Below are positions 9,067 to 17,499 of a stretch of 33,354 nt of DNA, in pieces; the first letter of the stretch is position 1; every line of letters starts with the position of its first letter. The stretch is taken from assembly GCA_004352715.1 (NCBI GenBank), contig SCFE01000046.1, positions 1,642,789 to 1,676,142 of the forward strand, read 5' to 3'. This DNA is from Hofstenia miamia (Eukaryota; Xenacoelomorpha; Acoela). Under the pieces are notes generated by a model that did not search any database, was not told the DNA's origin, and saw nothing but the letters and a program-made list of their open reading frames with translations. A program made the translations under genes and the position numbers.

Positions 9067-9354
9067 ATGGGAATTCTTTCTACCAAATCCCATCTTTCAG
9101 TATATTTAGAAAAGCTTTTCATTCTGTTAAAAAATATTGAACATATCGATATTGTAAAGCTGCCATTAGCAGTGAGGCACACCGCTAGCATCATTGAATC
9201 ATGGGATATATCTGGATGGACCAAACGTGCTGAAAATTCAGAAAGAGAATTTCTAGAGATTAGTGATTTTCACATTGCGACACTGCGGCCACACATGGCC
9301 ATTGAGGATGATGTCATAAATGACTTGAAACTGACAGGAACCAACTCAAAGTGA
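9067..9354 (+). CDS. Unrecognised 95-residue ORF
   Basis: The product runs MGILSTKSHLSVYLEKLFIL to ...DLKLTGTNSK with even amino-acid usage and a helical central part (KNIEHIDIVKLPLAVRHTAS). I recognise no domain. The segment just upstream on the same strand (about 8965-9060) can be read as a cysteine-containing stretch, CHCRMCGG, in another frame, so this may be part of a broken longer gene or transposon ORF. It sits between a Harbinger fragment and a piggyBac end, which favours a mobile-element origin. Confidence 0.3.
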   Translation: MGILSTKSHLSVYLEKLFILLKNIEHIDIVKLPLAVRHTASIIESWDISGWTKRAENSEREFLEISDFHIATLRPHMAIEDDVINDLKLTGTNSK

Positions 9355-9497
9355 AAATGATGGTATTGTGTTACCCATCATTGTTGACTCAAGAATTTAA
9401 AAACTTTTTTCATTTTTGTTTGTTAAGTTGTACTAAATTGTCATTGCTTGTTTTATTAGTTACATTTAACATCAATATCGTATTTTATATTAAATTA

Positions 9498-10246
9498 TTA
9501 ACTCCTTGGCGTCAAATGGGGTCGATTTGGCCCTATAAACATAAATCAGTTTTTTAAGCCAACCGGAAATCGACTTTTTCCCAAATTTTGTATGTGCAGC
9601 CTCAAAGTATTTATAAAAAATTACAGAAAATTCTGATTGGATAGTGGGTCTTTGAATAATTCTATACTGTTTTGAAATTCGTAAACATTGCAGTTGAAAA
9701 AATGGCGGAAAGTCAAAGCACTGCTTCAAGTAGCTCCAACCAGCCAAAGAAAACTCTATCAACAGGATGTACTTGATGCTATTTTGAATGATAATTCATG
9801 TAGTGATGAAAAAGAACTATCTTGTGAAAGTTCAATAGATGGAAAAGAACTACCAATAACTTTTGTCCCTGATGTTGTTGTCGATCCATGTTTTAAGGAC
9901 AGTTTTCTTACACAATGGGCATGATACTGAATTGCCACATAATTATAATATTGACAGTTATGATAGTCATTCTGAAAGATTAGATGATGAAATTTTTTAT
10001 TTCACTCTTCAGTCTCCAACGAAAATTCAAACAGCCACTGCGTCAGATAGTAGACTATCATGCCATCATTTGACAAAAAAACAAAGAGCTGCTCCAAGAG
10101 GAAAGATAACAAGAGCAAATATTTTTTTCTACATTTCACACTCTAAGTGCTTTGTAAAATTATGTCCGACGGCTTCTAGTTTCCGTTTGCACATGCAATT
10201 ACTTAAATTTGATTTTCTTGATTTTATTTTGGATAATCGTTGTTAG
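9498..10246 (+). pseudogene. piggyBac-like transposon, 5' end and transposase N-terminus
   Basis: A TTAA at 9498-9501 is followed by CTCCTTGGCGTCAAATGGGG and then GTCGATTTGGCCC, the terminal and GGGTC/GACCC-like subterminal layout of piggyBac ends. About 200 bp later ATG at 9701 opens MAESQSTASSSSNQPKKTL. After a frame slip this continues as YQQDVLDAILNDNSCSDEKE, an acidic leader typical of piggyBac transposase N-termini, and then as a second frame to 10246. The catalytic DDE region is not found, so this is a truncated, frameshifted 5' piece. No matching right end was seen nearby. Confidence 0.6.
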
Positions 10247-10419
10247 GGGTACCGCTTAATTTATTTACTCCCACCTTTCATTTGCCTAAAAATTTTACGA
10301 CTCAACAGTTTTGCGATTCTTTACCAATTCAGATTTAGTTTCTCTTGCATTCACAAAACCGTATGTGAAATGATCAAAAAAGCATGGAGTGAACACGAAC
10401 TTTCATTACGGCGTGTACG

Positions 10420-10605
10420 TGTCGTAATTCAATTGGCAGCTGGTTGTCTCCTATAGTGAACGAACAGAAATTTATAGTGCTTATGGCCATAACTAAGCAT
10501 GGCGTTCACTTTTTTAAGATACTGAATAAAGGAATAACGGTTACTACAGAAATTTATATAAGTTTTCTTAAGGATCTAGAATCTTTTCTACTTGGTAAAA
10601 ATTAT
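10420..10605 (+). pseudogene. Probable Tc1/mariner transposase fragment
   Basis: One frame gives SWLSPIVNEQKFIVLMAITK then HGVHFFKILNKGITVTTEIY and ISFLKDLESFLLGK. The layout (K-x-IVL-x-AIT--G, a short strand, then GI-V--E-Y---L) is that of the segment between the first and second catalytic Asp of Tc1/mariner transposases. Neither Asp is visible. A GTAAAA follows ELESFLLG and could act as a splice donor. The assignment rests on pattern only. Confidence 0.35.
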
Positions 10606-10805
10606 TAAATGTAATTTAACTAGCATTTGTTCTGAACAAACATGTTTTATGCTTAGATTTAACTTTCACATATAATTTCATATGAAGGTTTTGTATGTAC
10701 CTACTAATCTAAGGTGCATTTTCAACTAAATTTCTTAAATAATTGTGAATATTAAATATCAACAAAACTAACAAATGCCTATAAAACACTTGTGAATGGG
10801 TCTCT

Positions 10806-11285
10806 GTAGCATAGCGGACATAAATGTTTACACTTTGAGAAGAGGCCCAATGCCAATGTATTTCATGCTGTGAAGTCAACAGAACGAGTTGTCACCAGAT
10901 CATTTAATGATCGAACAATGAATGTTTCATATCATAGGATGATTCATTTTGCGTAAGTTTCATATTATTCTATAAATATTAAATATTTTAGTGAGATTGA
11001 CACCGGCTCTATTTTTCTTAATTCATTTCAACGAAAAAGGAATCAAAAAGTATCCTCCAACAGCAAAGTATCGGCCTCGGAATTGAATCGACAGTAATGA
11101 TAGCTGAACAGCAGATAACCACTGAAAGATTTGCAAACGCCCCAATAATTGTTTTAGAGGATAAACTGATATTAATTTCCGCCAATGAAATGACCACAAT
11201 ATCTATACAATTGCAGTCTCTGAATAAGTTTCACTTCTTTTTGGAGAAATTCAGAGAAGGACATCTCAAGTGCCTGGGTATGTGA
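10806..11285 (+). other. Exon-like open segments of unknown identity
   Basis: A 49-codon open segment (HSGHKCLHFEKRPNANVFHA...) ends at 10951 just before GCGTAAGT, a good splice-donor match. A second open frame (11097-11285, MIAEQQITTERFANAPIIVL...) runs past GTATGT at about 11279. The coincidence of two donor-like motifs with the end of coding-like sequence suggests exons of a decayed or intron-bearing gene, possibly the same unit as the fragment at 10420. I cannot identify the protein. Confidence 0.25.
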
Positions 11286-11578
11286 TTTCAGATATTGTTA
11301 AATAATATAATATTCATTAGACATGTAGAAGAATGGGGAATTAGAGCTTTCTTAAAGTACTCATGATTTGGATCAAATAAAGTGGTGAATTGATTGTTTG
11401 ACCAACTCTGTACATTTGAGAATAGGTTACTTTGAAGCAATGCTTATGAAATACCATTTATTTTTATATAACTATACACAATTATGTACAATTGAAATGT
11501 AAGATATTGTAGCTAGGGTGAAAAGCAGAGCATTGTGATTTATTTATTTATTAAACATATTTGTGTAGGACAACTTTC

Positions 11579-11651
11579 AGATTCATTGTGTAAGATGCAC
11601 AGCCGTTAGTTTAAAGCACGGAAGTTTGTGAGTTCAAATCTCACCGAATCT
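11579..11651 (+). tRNA. tRNA-like sequence (pseudogene or SINE head)
   Basis: The 73-nt segment has acceptor arms AGATTCA/CGAATCT (6 of 7 pairs), a 4-bp D stem TGTG/CACA and a perfect T arm GTGAG-TTCAAAT-CTCAC containing a B-box-like core. It is followed directly by TTTTT, a Pol III terminator. The anticodon arm is abnormal: only CCGT/ACGG pairs, around an 11-nt loop containing TTTAAAG. If that loop is aligned conventionally the anticodon would be TAA. The defect makes a functional tRNA unlikely; a tRNA pseudogene or tRNA-derived SINE head fits better. Confidence 0.4.
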
Positions 11652-11796
11652 TTTTGAAAATTGTTATAGTAAAAAATTATTAATTGATTCTGATACATTT
11701 TTGCTACTATTTCCAAGTGAACATCTATGAATGTCACTAACCAAACTATTTCGTACAATTAAAAACATACTTAAACATTTAAAATATATAAATTTA

Positions 11797-11821
11797 TAAT
11801 ATATATATATACATATATATA
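11797..11821. repeat. (AT)n microsatellite
   Basis: A short interrupted AT dinucleotide run. Confidence 0.85.
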
Positions 11822-11867
11822 CTAACGCTAAGTTTCATTTAGTTTTTGTATATAAGGGGTATTTGAC

Positions 11868-11920
11868 AAAAAACGCCATAGTACTTAGCGGTTTTTTTGT
11901 CCTAAAATTTTGTAGGACAA
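11868..11920. repeat. Two abutting hairpins
   Basis: The first hairpin pairs AAAAAACGC (11868 onward) with GCGGTTTTTTT (to 11898) with one bulge. The second pairs TTGTCCTA (11897-11904) with TAGGACAA (11913-11920). They share the T-run. They lie about 90 bp upstream of the duplicated Tc3 block and may be terminal structure of an uncharacterised element. Confidence 0.6.
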
Positions 11921-12007
11921 TTTTTTTGGACCCTTTAACCAGTAACTTTGGGGAGTCCATACGCTCATTTTGCACTTCTTTGTTAAATGAATAAGATATC
12001 GTGACTA

Positions 12008-12562
12008 CGGATTACTAATGCATCAAGCAAACGGATATGAAATTTTGAAAAAATTCTGCTTTCAGAATTCATAAAAATTTGCATTTTTAAAAAAACTAAT
12101 GTTTTGATCAAAAGTATAAGACCAGGGTTTTATTCCAAGGTCCTTCTGGTATTCTAGGTTAGTTTGAATTTGTCATTTGTGGCGGGAAGGTGTCACACAA
12201 TGCCAAAAGCAAGGAAACTCTCCGAATTTGAATTTGGTCAAATCGTTGAACTCCACAGCGTGCAATTGCTGCCGAGCTTTACCACATTAGAACTGTAATC
12301 TGCAATTTCCTAAAAGACCCCGATGAGTATGGAACAACCAAATCTACTGGTAGACCAACAAAAATCACACCCGCATTGGGTAGAAGAATTAAGAGGGTAG
12401 TTTCTTATGACAGAGAAAGTTCTTCCAGGCAAATTAACACGCTCACTGATGCTGATTGCAGTCCAGTCACCATCAGACGAATTTTGAAACGAAAGAGCAT
12501 GAAGAACAAAATCCGCTTGCAAGGTCCTCGGTTGCTTCCTCGTCACAAAGAAGCCCATTTAC
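12008..12562 (+). repeat. Duplicate of the Tc3-like 5' region (assembly overlap)
   Basis: These 555 bases recur at 12564-13118 with a constant offset of 556. The two copies are separated by a single N at 12563, and the first copy breaks off in mid-codon inside the transposase. An unmerged contig overlap is the straightforward explanation, so this should not be counted as a second transposon. Confidence 0.88.
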
Positions 12563-12624
12563 NCGGATTACTAATGCATCAAGCAAACGGATATGAAATT
12601 TTGAAAAAATTCTGCTTTCAGAAT

Positions 12625-13790
12625 TCATAAAAATTTGCATTTTTAAAAAAACTAATGTTTTGATCAAAAGTATAAGACCAGGGTTTTATTCCAAGGTCCT
12701 TCTGGTATTCTAGGTTAGTTTGAATTTGTCATTTGTGGCGGGAAGGTGTCACACAATGCCAAAAGCAAGGAAACTCTCCGAATTTGAATTTGGTCAAATC
12801 GTTGAACTCCACAGCGTGCAATTGCTGCCGAGCTTTACCACATTAGAACTGTAATCTGCAATTTCCTAAAAGACCCCGATGAGTATGGAACAACCAAATC
12901 TACTGGTAGACCAACAAAAATCACACCCGCATTGGGTAGAAGAATTAAGAGGGTAGTTTCTTATGACAGAGAAAGTTCTTCCAGGCAAATTAACACGCTC
13001 ACTGATGCTGATTGCAGTCCAGTCACCATCAGACGAATTTTGAAACGAAAGAGCATGAAGAACAAAATCCGCTTGCAAGGTCCTCGGTTGCTTCCTCGTC
13101 ACAAAGAAGCCCATTTACAGTTTGCTCGAGAGCACCAAACATGGAAGGTAGAGATATGGGGCAAAGTTTTGTTTTCTGATGAGAAAAAAATTTAATCTTG
13201 ATGGTCCTGATGGGTTCCAACGATACTGGCGCGACAAAGAGATGCCTCCTGAAATCTTCTCCACACGTCACGTCACGTGGTGCAGGGTCGTCAGACTGTA
13301 AATTGTTATGTCAACATGTTGCAAAAACCATCTTTGATGACTGAAGGCCCTCGTTTGTGTGGAGATGACTGGTTTTTCCTGCAGGATAATGCAGCAATCC
13401 ATGCTGCCCGCCACATCATGACTTTCTTTCAAGAAAATCGCATATCTCTAGTACCTCATCCAGCCTGCTCACCCGAATTAAACGTCATTCCCCATTGAAA
13501 ATGTTTGGGGGTGGATGGCAAGAGATGTGTACAAAAATGGTGAGTAATTTGCAACAGTAAATGAACTCCGTGATACCATCTTCAGAACCTGGAGCAACAT
13601 TTCCCCTACCCTCATTTCTAGCATGCCACAAAGAATTTTTGAGGTCTTCAAGAATGGAGGTTATACTCATTACTAAGTTCAAAAATTTACTCTATTCAAC
13701 GTCCTTGTAGTAGATTTTCCTATACTTTTTGTTAATGGTATTATAATTTTGATCAACTGTGAATGCAGTTTTTGTAAAATAAGTGACTTA
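12625..13790 (+). mobile_element. Tc3-like Tc1/mariner transposon, decayed
   Basis: Non-coding flanks of the transposase pseudogene form a weak, interrupted inverted similarity. On the left are AAAATTTGCATTTTT, TTGATCAAA, AAAAGTATAAG and CAAGGTCC in order. The inverse of the right flank gives AAAACTGCATTC, TTGATCAAA, AAAAGTATAGG and CAAGGACG in the same order. Long imperfect terminal repeats fit Tc3-like elements. Exact ends and a TA duplication could not be fixed, so limits are approximate. Confidence 0.6.
12756..13676 (+). pseudogene. Tc3-like transposase pseudogene
   Basis: Starting MPKARKLSEFEFGQIVELHS, the frame is lost near 12820. It resumes at FLKDPDEYGTTKSTGRPTKI and runs through a helix-turn-helix region (ADCSPVTIRRILKRKS) to KVLFSDEK, the first catalytic Asp. 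A run of seven A at 13184-13190 is one base too long; with six, FNLDGPDGFQRYWRD would follow in frame, a motif highly characteristic of Tc3. The second Asp is in FLQDNAAIHAARH. A 7-nt insertion at about 13484-13490 interrupts SPELN before PIENVWGWMARDV, which holds the Glu; restored spacing is DD34E. The GGGSVMVWGA-type block between about 13265 and 13300 is deleted. At least four lesions make it non-functional, but catalytic residues survive, implying moderate age. Confidence 0.85.
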
Positions 13791-14063
13791 GTTGTTATAA
13801 ATTCTGATTCTCTTGTCTTAAATGTTTGAATATGATCTTCTTAAACATTTTAAACGCTCAATATAAAATAAAAAACTAACAGTCGTATTTTTTTTTAGAA
13901 ATTATAATAATTAAATTTTGCTCTTTCTTTGACTATGCATTAATACATTTTTGACTAAATTCATAATTCTAATCAATTCATTTTAGCTGAGCATAATAAT
14001 TTAATTTGATAAGGTTAATTTAACATGTGCATTGTGCAGTGTTTGAAATTTTTCATAATATCA
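13791..14063. other. AT-rich spacer
   Basis: No coding or structural signal is visible. Confidence 0.5.
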
Positions 14064-14161
14064 ACCGTGAGAAGCTTCTTTGATTAGTCATAACAAACCG
14101 TGAGAAACTTCTGTGATTTGTGATACAAACCATGAGAAACTTCTGTGATTAGTCATAACAA
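14064..14161. repeat. Three-unit tandem repeat, 33/32/33 bp
   Basis: Units start at 14064, 14097 and 14129. Each runs ACC-G/A-TGAGAA-G/A-CTTCT, then GTGATTAGTCATAACAA or a variant of it. Units differ at a few positions. The array sits about 60 bp before the Tc1-like transposase start and could be subterminal repeats of that element. Confidence 0.8.
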
Positions 14162-14219
14162 TAATAGTGAGATATAAAACGACTATGCTAAGAAATTAAA
14201 AATTACAATTTACAATTTA

Positions 14220-15183
14220 ATGCCGCGTTTAACAGCTGAATAGCGAATATGAATTTCTACACTTCGAGAAGAGGGTGTATCAATAAGGAGTTTGGATGAA
14301 GGGTTTGTTCTTGCTCCATCTAATCGAAATGCTAAATCACCGATTTGCAGAAACAGGTGAACATTCGGACAGACATCGCAGAGATCACCCAAGGATCTCA
14401 AGTATGCGTCAGGATCGAATTCTGCGTCGTTTGTCAACTGCCAATCCTCGTTTAACTGCAAGAGATCCCCAGCAAAAGTGGCAACCTCATATTCCGAATG
14501 TGTCAAGGCAAACGGTTCCACAACGACTGAATGAAATGGGGCTTCGAAGTCGAATTACAAAGAAAAAGCCACTTTTAACCAAGAGACAAACAATTACGAC
14601 TGAATTGGGCACTTGAATACCAGCATATGGGACCTGATGACTGGAGCAAGATTTTTTCAGTGACGAGTTTCCTGTGCATCTAATTCAATCTCAGCAAATG
14701 CGTTATGTAAGACGTCCAGGTGGCCAAAGAGACTTACAAAGATATTCTAGGCCTAGGAAAAATGGACTTGTGGGGGGTGGTGGTGGCATCCGTGGATTCA
14801 AGATATAGTGAGGTAATTTAAACAGCTTAGCCTATCAAGAAATTTTAGCGGAAGTGCTTATTCCACTCGACCTACCAGGAAAAGACTTAATCTTTCAACA
14901 GGGCAATGCCCCTGCTCATAACAGTCAATCTACCACAAATTTCTTCAATGAGCATCATTTGAACGTTTTGCCTTGGCCGCCTGATCTAAACCCATGTGAA
15001 AATCTGTGGTCGCTGATTAAAGGGACAATAGAACAGGAAATTCATGGACTTGATGAGCTAAGAGGCTCAGTGGAACGTGAGTTCAACCGTGTAACCCAGA
15101 AAGAGCTGCAGAGTTTGATTAATTCAATGCCAGGGCGATTACAAGCAGTTATTGCAGCCAAAGTAGGCACCACAAAATATTGA
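14220..15183 (+). pseudogene. Tc1-like transposase pseudogene
   Basis: ATG at 14220 opens MPRLTAE, stops appear at once, and frame slips connect to LREEGVSIRSLDE, HRRDHPRISSMRQDRILRRL, VSRQTVPQRLNEMGLRSRIT and DDWSKIFSSDEFPVHL (first Asp region, needing a frame slip near 14660). The last 109 codons (14854-15183) are open. The second catalytic Asp is lost: the FQQDN motif reads FQQGN at about 14895-14909. WP-xxS-PDLNP has lost three residues (reads WPPDLNPCENLW), so second-site to Glu spacing is 31 rather than 34. GGGGG at 14773-14784 marks the GGGS-VMVWG block. The element is dead; terminal repeats were not resolved. Confidence 0.85.
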
Positions 15184-15481
15184 CAAATGTTTCTCCTTCT
15201 CTACTTATATTTCTTTTAAATAAAATTTGTTACAAATACCTTGAATTTCTTAAATAACTATTCCTAATGCACTACTTTTTAATAAATAATTAATTTATTA
15301 TAAATAATTTTATTTAAACATGCATAAAATAAACGTAAACACTGAAATATTGTTTTTTTACAGGTGGGCGCGCTTCTTTTAAGCCTACACTAAGCATTAG
15401 AGGATTATTTTTCATCTTTGCCAATGAATTTACCGGTAACCCTTTTTGTATGTTCTAAGTGTATTTTTTAGAAAGATAGAA

Positions 15482-15870
15482 AACATTGGCTTAGTAGTAT
15501 TATATAAGACCGATGCTGTAATGCGAAAAATTGATAAAGCACTTATGTGCCTTTCTTTTTTTCACCCTGAAGAGTTAGAAGAGATGTTTAATATATTGGC
15601 ATATTTTGAGGGACATTTGTATCCTTGTTTGGTACCAGTCTTTGATTATTATAAAAGATAGAATTCTATCCAATATTAAATTGTGTTTTATGTTTACATG
15701 TAGCCAATGGTTGGCAAAATCAGAAATAATTTCTGTCCACAATCGCGTGAACCGCACTAATAATCATCTAGAAGGGTTTCACAGCAGTTTGGGCAAGAAA
15801 TTTTCTTCCCATGCGAATATTTTCGATTTTATTAAGCAACTTCAGGGTATAATTTTTCATGAAATTTAAT
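15482..15870 (+). pseudogene. Mutator-like (MULE) transposase C-terminal fragment
   Basis: The first open part (15482-15660) reads VLYKTDAVMRKIDKALMCLS, FFHPEELEEMFNILAYFEGH and LYPCLVPVFDYY. After about 40 nt that could be an intron (ending TTTACATGTAG) it continues WLAKSEIISVHNRVNRTNNH then LEGFHSSLGKKFSSHANIFD and FIKQLQ. The RTNN-xxE-x-H-xxL motif followed by H-x-NI-x-FI-xxLQ is the hallmark of the C-terminal region of animal MULE/FLYWCH-associated transposases. The catalytic N-terminal part is absent. An open segment at about 15950-16130 (FINKQIASLRDQHKARIIGR) in another frame may be the decayed tail. Confidence 0.68.
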
Positions 15871-16226
15871 TTCAACTATTATGTAGCGAAAGAATCACTC
15901 AGTCGAAAATTATGCGGTCTATACGAACATGGTTTGAGAATTTTTAGTCAAAAACGAATTCATTAATAAACAGATTGCTTCTCTCAGGGATCAACACAAG
16001 GCGCGAATTATAGGTCGCAGTAGTTTGCTGAAAGGAGTGATGTGTTGCATTTCGGGGTACGATTTCCCTAATATCGAAATAGAAAATTACTTTACTCCTG
16101 ATAGATTTCCGTGGAGTGAGCTTGATTGTTTGCTTTTCATTGTAGTTTGAATTGCTAGTAGTGTACAATTAGGTTTTCCTATTGAAAGTAATTATGTCGG
16201 CATACAAGTAGCAGAAAGCTATGTTA

Positions 16227-16329
<103 letters not shown>

Positions 16330-16738
16330 TAAGAATTTGGAATTCCGAGGCAACTTCAATTTATAATTCATACTAGAATGTATATCTTCTTACAGAAACA
16401 AGAATGCAACACACATACATATAATACAAAAAACTAAACAAATTAATATGAAGTAATTAATATTTACTGTTGACATTCAATATCCTATTCACCTATTAAT
16501 TCAAAGCAGAAAACGTAAGGCTATATTTTTCTTTCACAAAAACTAAAATGTATGTGATTTGTATGATTTGTATGCATTAAAATTTTCAAGTCCTTTCAGC
16601 TAGTTTATGCCGAAATTAGTAAAAACAACGGCGATATTTAGTAGTACCCAATAAAATGGATTGTCAGTTCATTCATTTAAAATAGAAGCGTCAACAAGGC
16701 TTACTTCGCCATATTACCAGCTTGGCAAAGGCTGTTAA

Positions 16739-17157
16739 AACGGGGCCTCAAAATGGCAGTTTGATATTTTGAGAACTTCAAAAATTACCTATGTGGATAT
16801 ATACGTATGTTCTTCTAAAGCAGTTGAATTTTTGGCTCGATATAGTCGAATTGTCAATATAAGCGAATGTTTTAAGCATATTTTAAGCGGAAAAATGCAT
16901 AAGAGCGCCATATGCATGTTGATAGAAGAAAATTGTCAATCAGCGGGGTAGTATGGAAAATTTTAAACCAGGGGCCACCTGATATAAAATACACATATAA
17001 GATTATAATTTTGCAGCCGAAAATGAGTTATGTTGCATGCATTAACTTAGTAAGAATAATGAAGTCGAAGACAAACCATATAAGCCGAAATCAGCATTAC
17101 TACAAACAGCTTAAACCAAGTGTACAATCCATTATGAATGAAGGTTTACCAGGATAA
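16739..17157 (+). other. Unknown plus-strand open segments, possibly two exons
   Basis: 16739-16951 is open and reads NGASKWQFDILRTSKITYVD onward to EENCQSAG. It contains a GTATGT donor-like motif at 16805. The second part begins after TATAATTTTGCAG at about 17017, a strong acceptor consensus, and reads PKMSYVACINLVRIMKSKTN to QSIMNEGLPG before TAA at 17155. Joining donor 16805 to that acceptor keeps the frame. I recognise no domain. It would converge on the PIH1 gene, with stops only about 22 bp apart. Confidence 0.3.
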
Positions 17158-17178
17158 ATATATAGTATATTCTATTAT

Positions 17179-17496
17179 TTATCGTTTGTTCAGCTTTGCT
17201 AAATGCGCTTGCCTTATAAATGATATTCTGCAAAGAAGCATCATAATTTTGTTTAAGAAGCAATGTAATTACGTACGGTCATTGTTTGAAGTGTAAATCA
17301 TTGTTTGTTGGACAACTCCTTTATATCGAAGTTTGGGAAATTTGATATTTTTAATTGAGAGGGTTGTGCTAAAACGAGCTTCAATGCCTTCAAAAGCAAC
17401 GTTGTTCAAAAGTTTGCGAAATGACATGGCTCTCAAACTCTTCTTATATGTATCAGGATGAAATACACAGTCATAAACACGACAAGGCCTCCCTGC
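17179..17496 (-). CDS. PIH1-domain protein, last exons (dynein assembly factor family)
   Basis: The minus-strand exon 17496-17273 follows an acceptor ATTTATTTAG and encodes GRPCRVYDCVFHPDTYKKS, then a helical stretch (AMSFRKLLNNVAFEGIEARF), then SIKNIKFPKLRYKGV. The CxVYDxxFHPDT motif and the closing N-x-KFPKLxYKG motif are typical of the PIH1 domain of kintoun/DNAAF2 and relatives, co-chaperones that help HSP90/R2TP assemble axonemal dyneins in the cytoplasm. A GTAATT donor at 17272 and the acceptor CTTCTTTGCAG ending at 17228 define a 45-nt intron. Splicing gives TISFIRQAHLAKLNKR and a stop at 17181-17179. The N-terminal exons should lie at higher coordinates but I could not recognise them, so the gene is partial or a truncated copy. 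Ending so soon after the domain is short for kintoun and could indicate a small PIH1 protein. Confidence 0.62.
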
Positions 17497-17499
17497 CTA

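Noticed and set aside
12310-13271. Minus-strand open frames in the Tc3 region
   Set aside because: They are opposite a recognisable transposase on the plus strand and one is duplicated by the contig overlap.
14064-14161. CRISPR-like array
   Set aside because: Units are contiguous without spacers and the genome is eukaryotic.
14210-14521. 103-codon minus-strand frame (MEPFALTHSEYEVATF...)
   Set aside because: It is antisense to the Tc1-like transposase helix-turn-helix region, which is clearly coding on the plus strand.
15944-16168. Minus-strand 74-codon frame after the MULE fragment
   Set aside because: The plus strand of the same region gives a better coding-like reading continuing the transposase tail.
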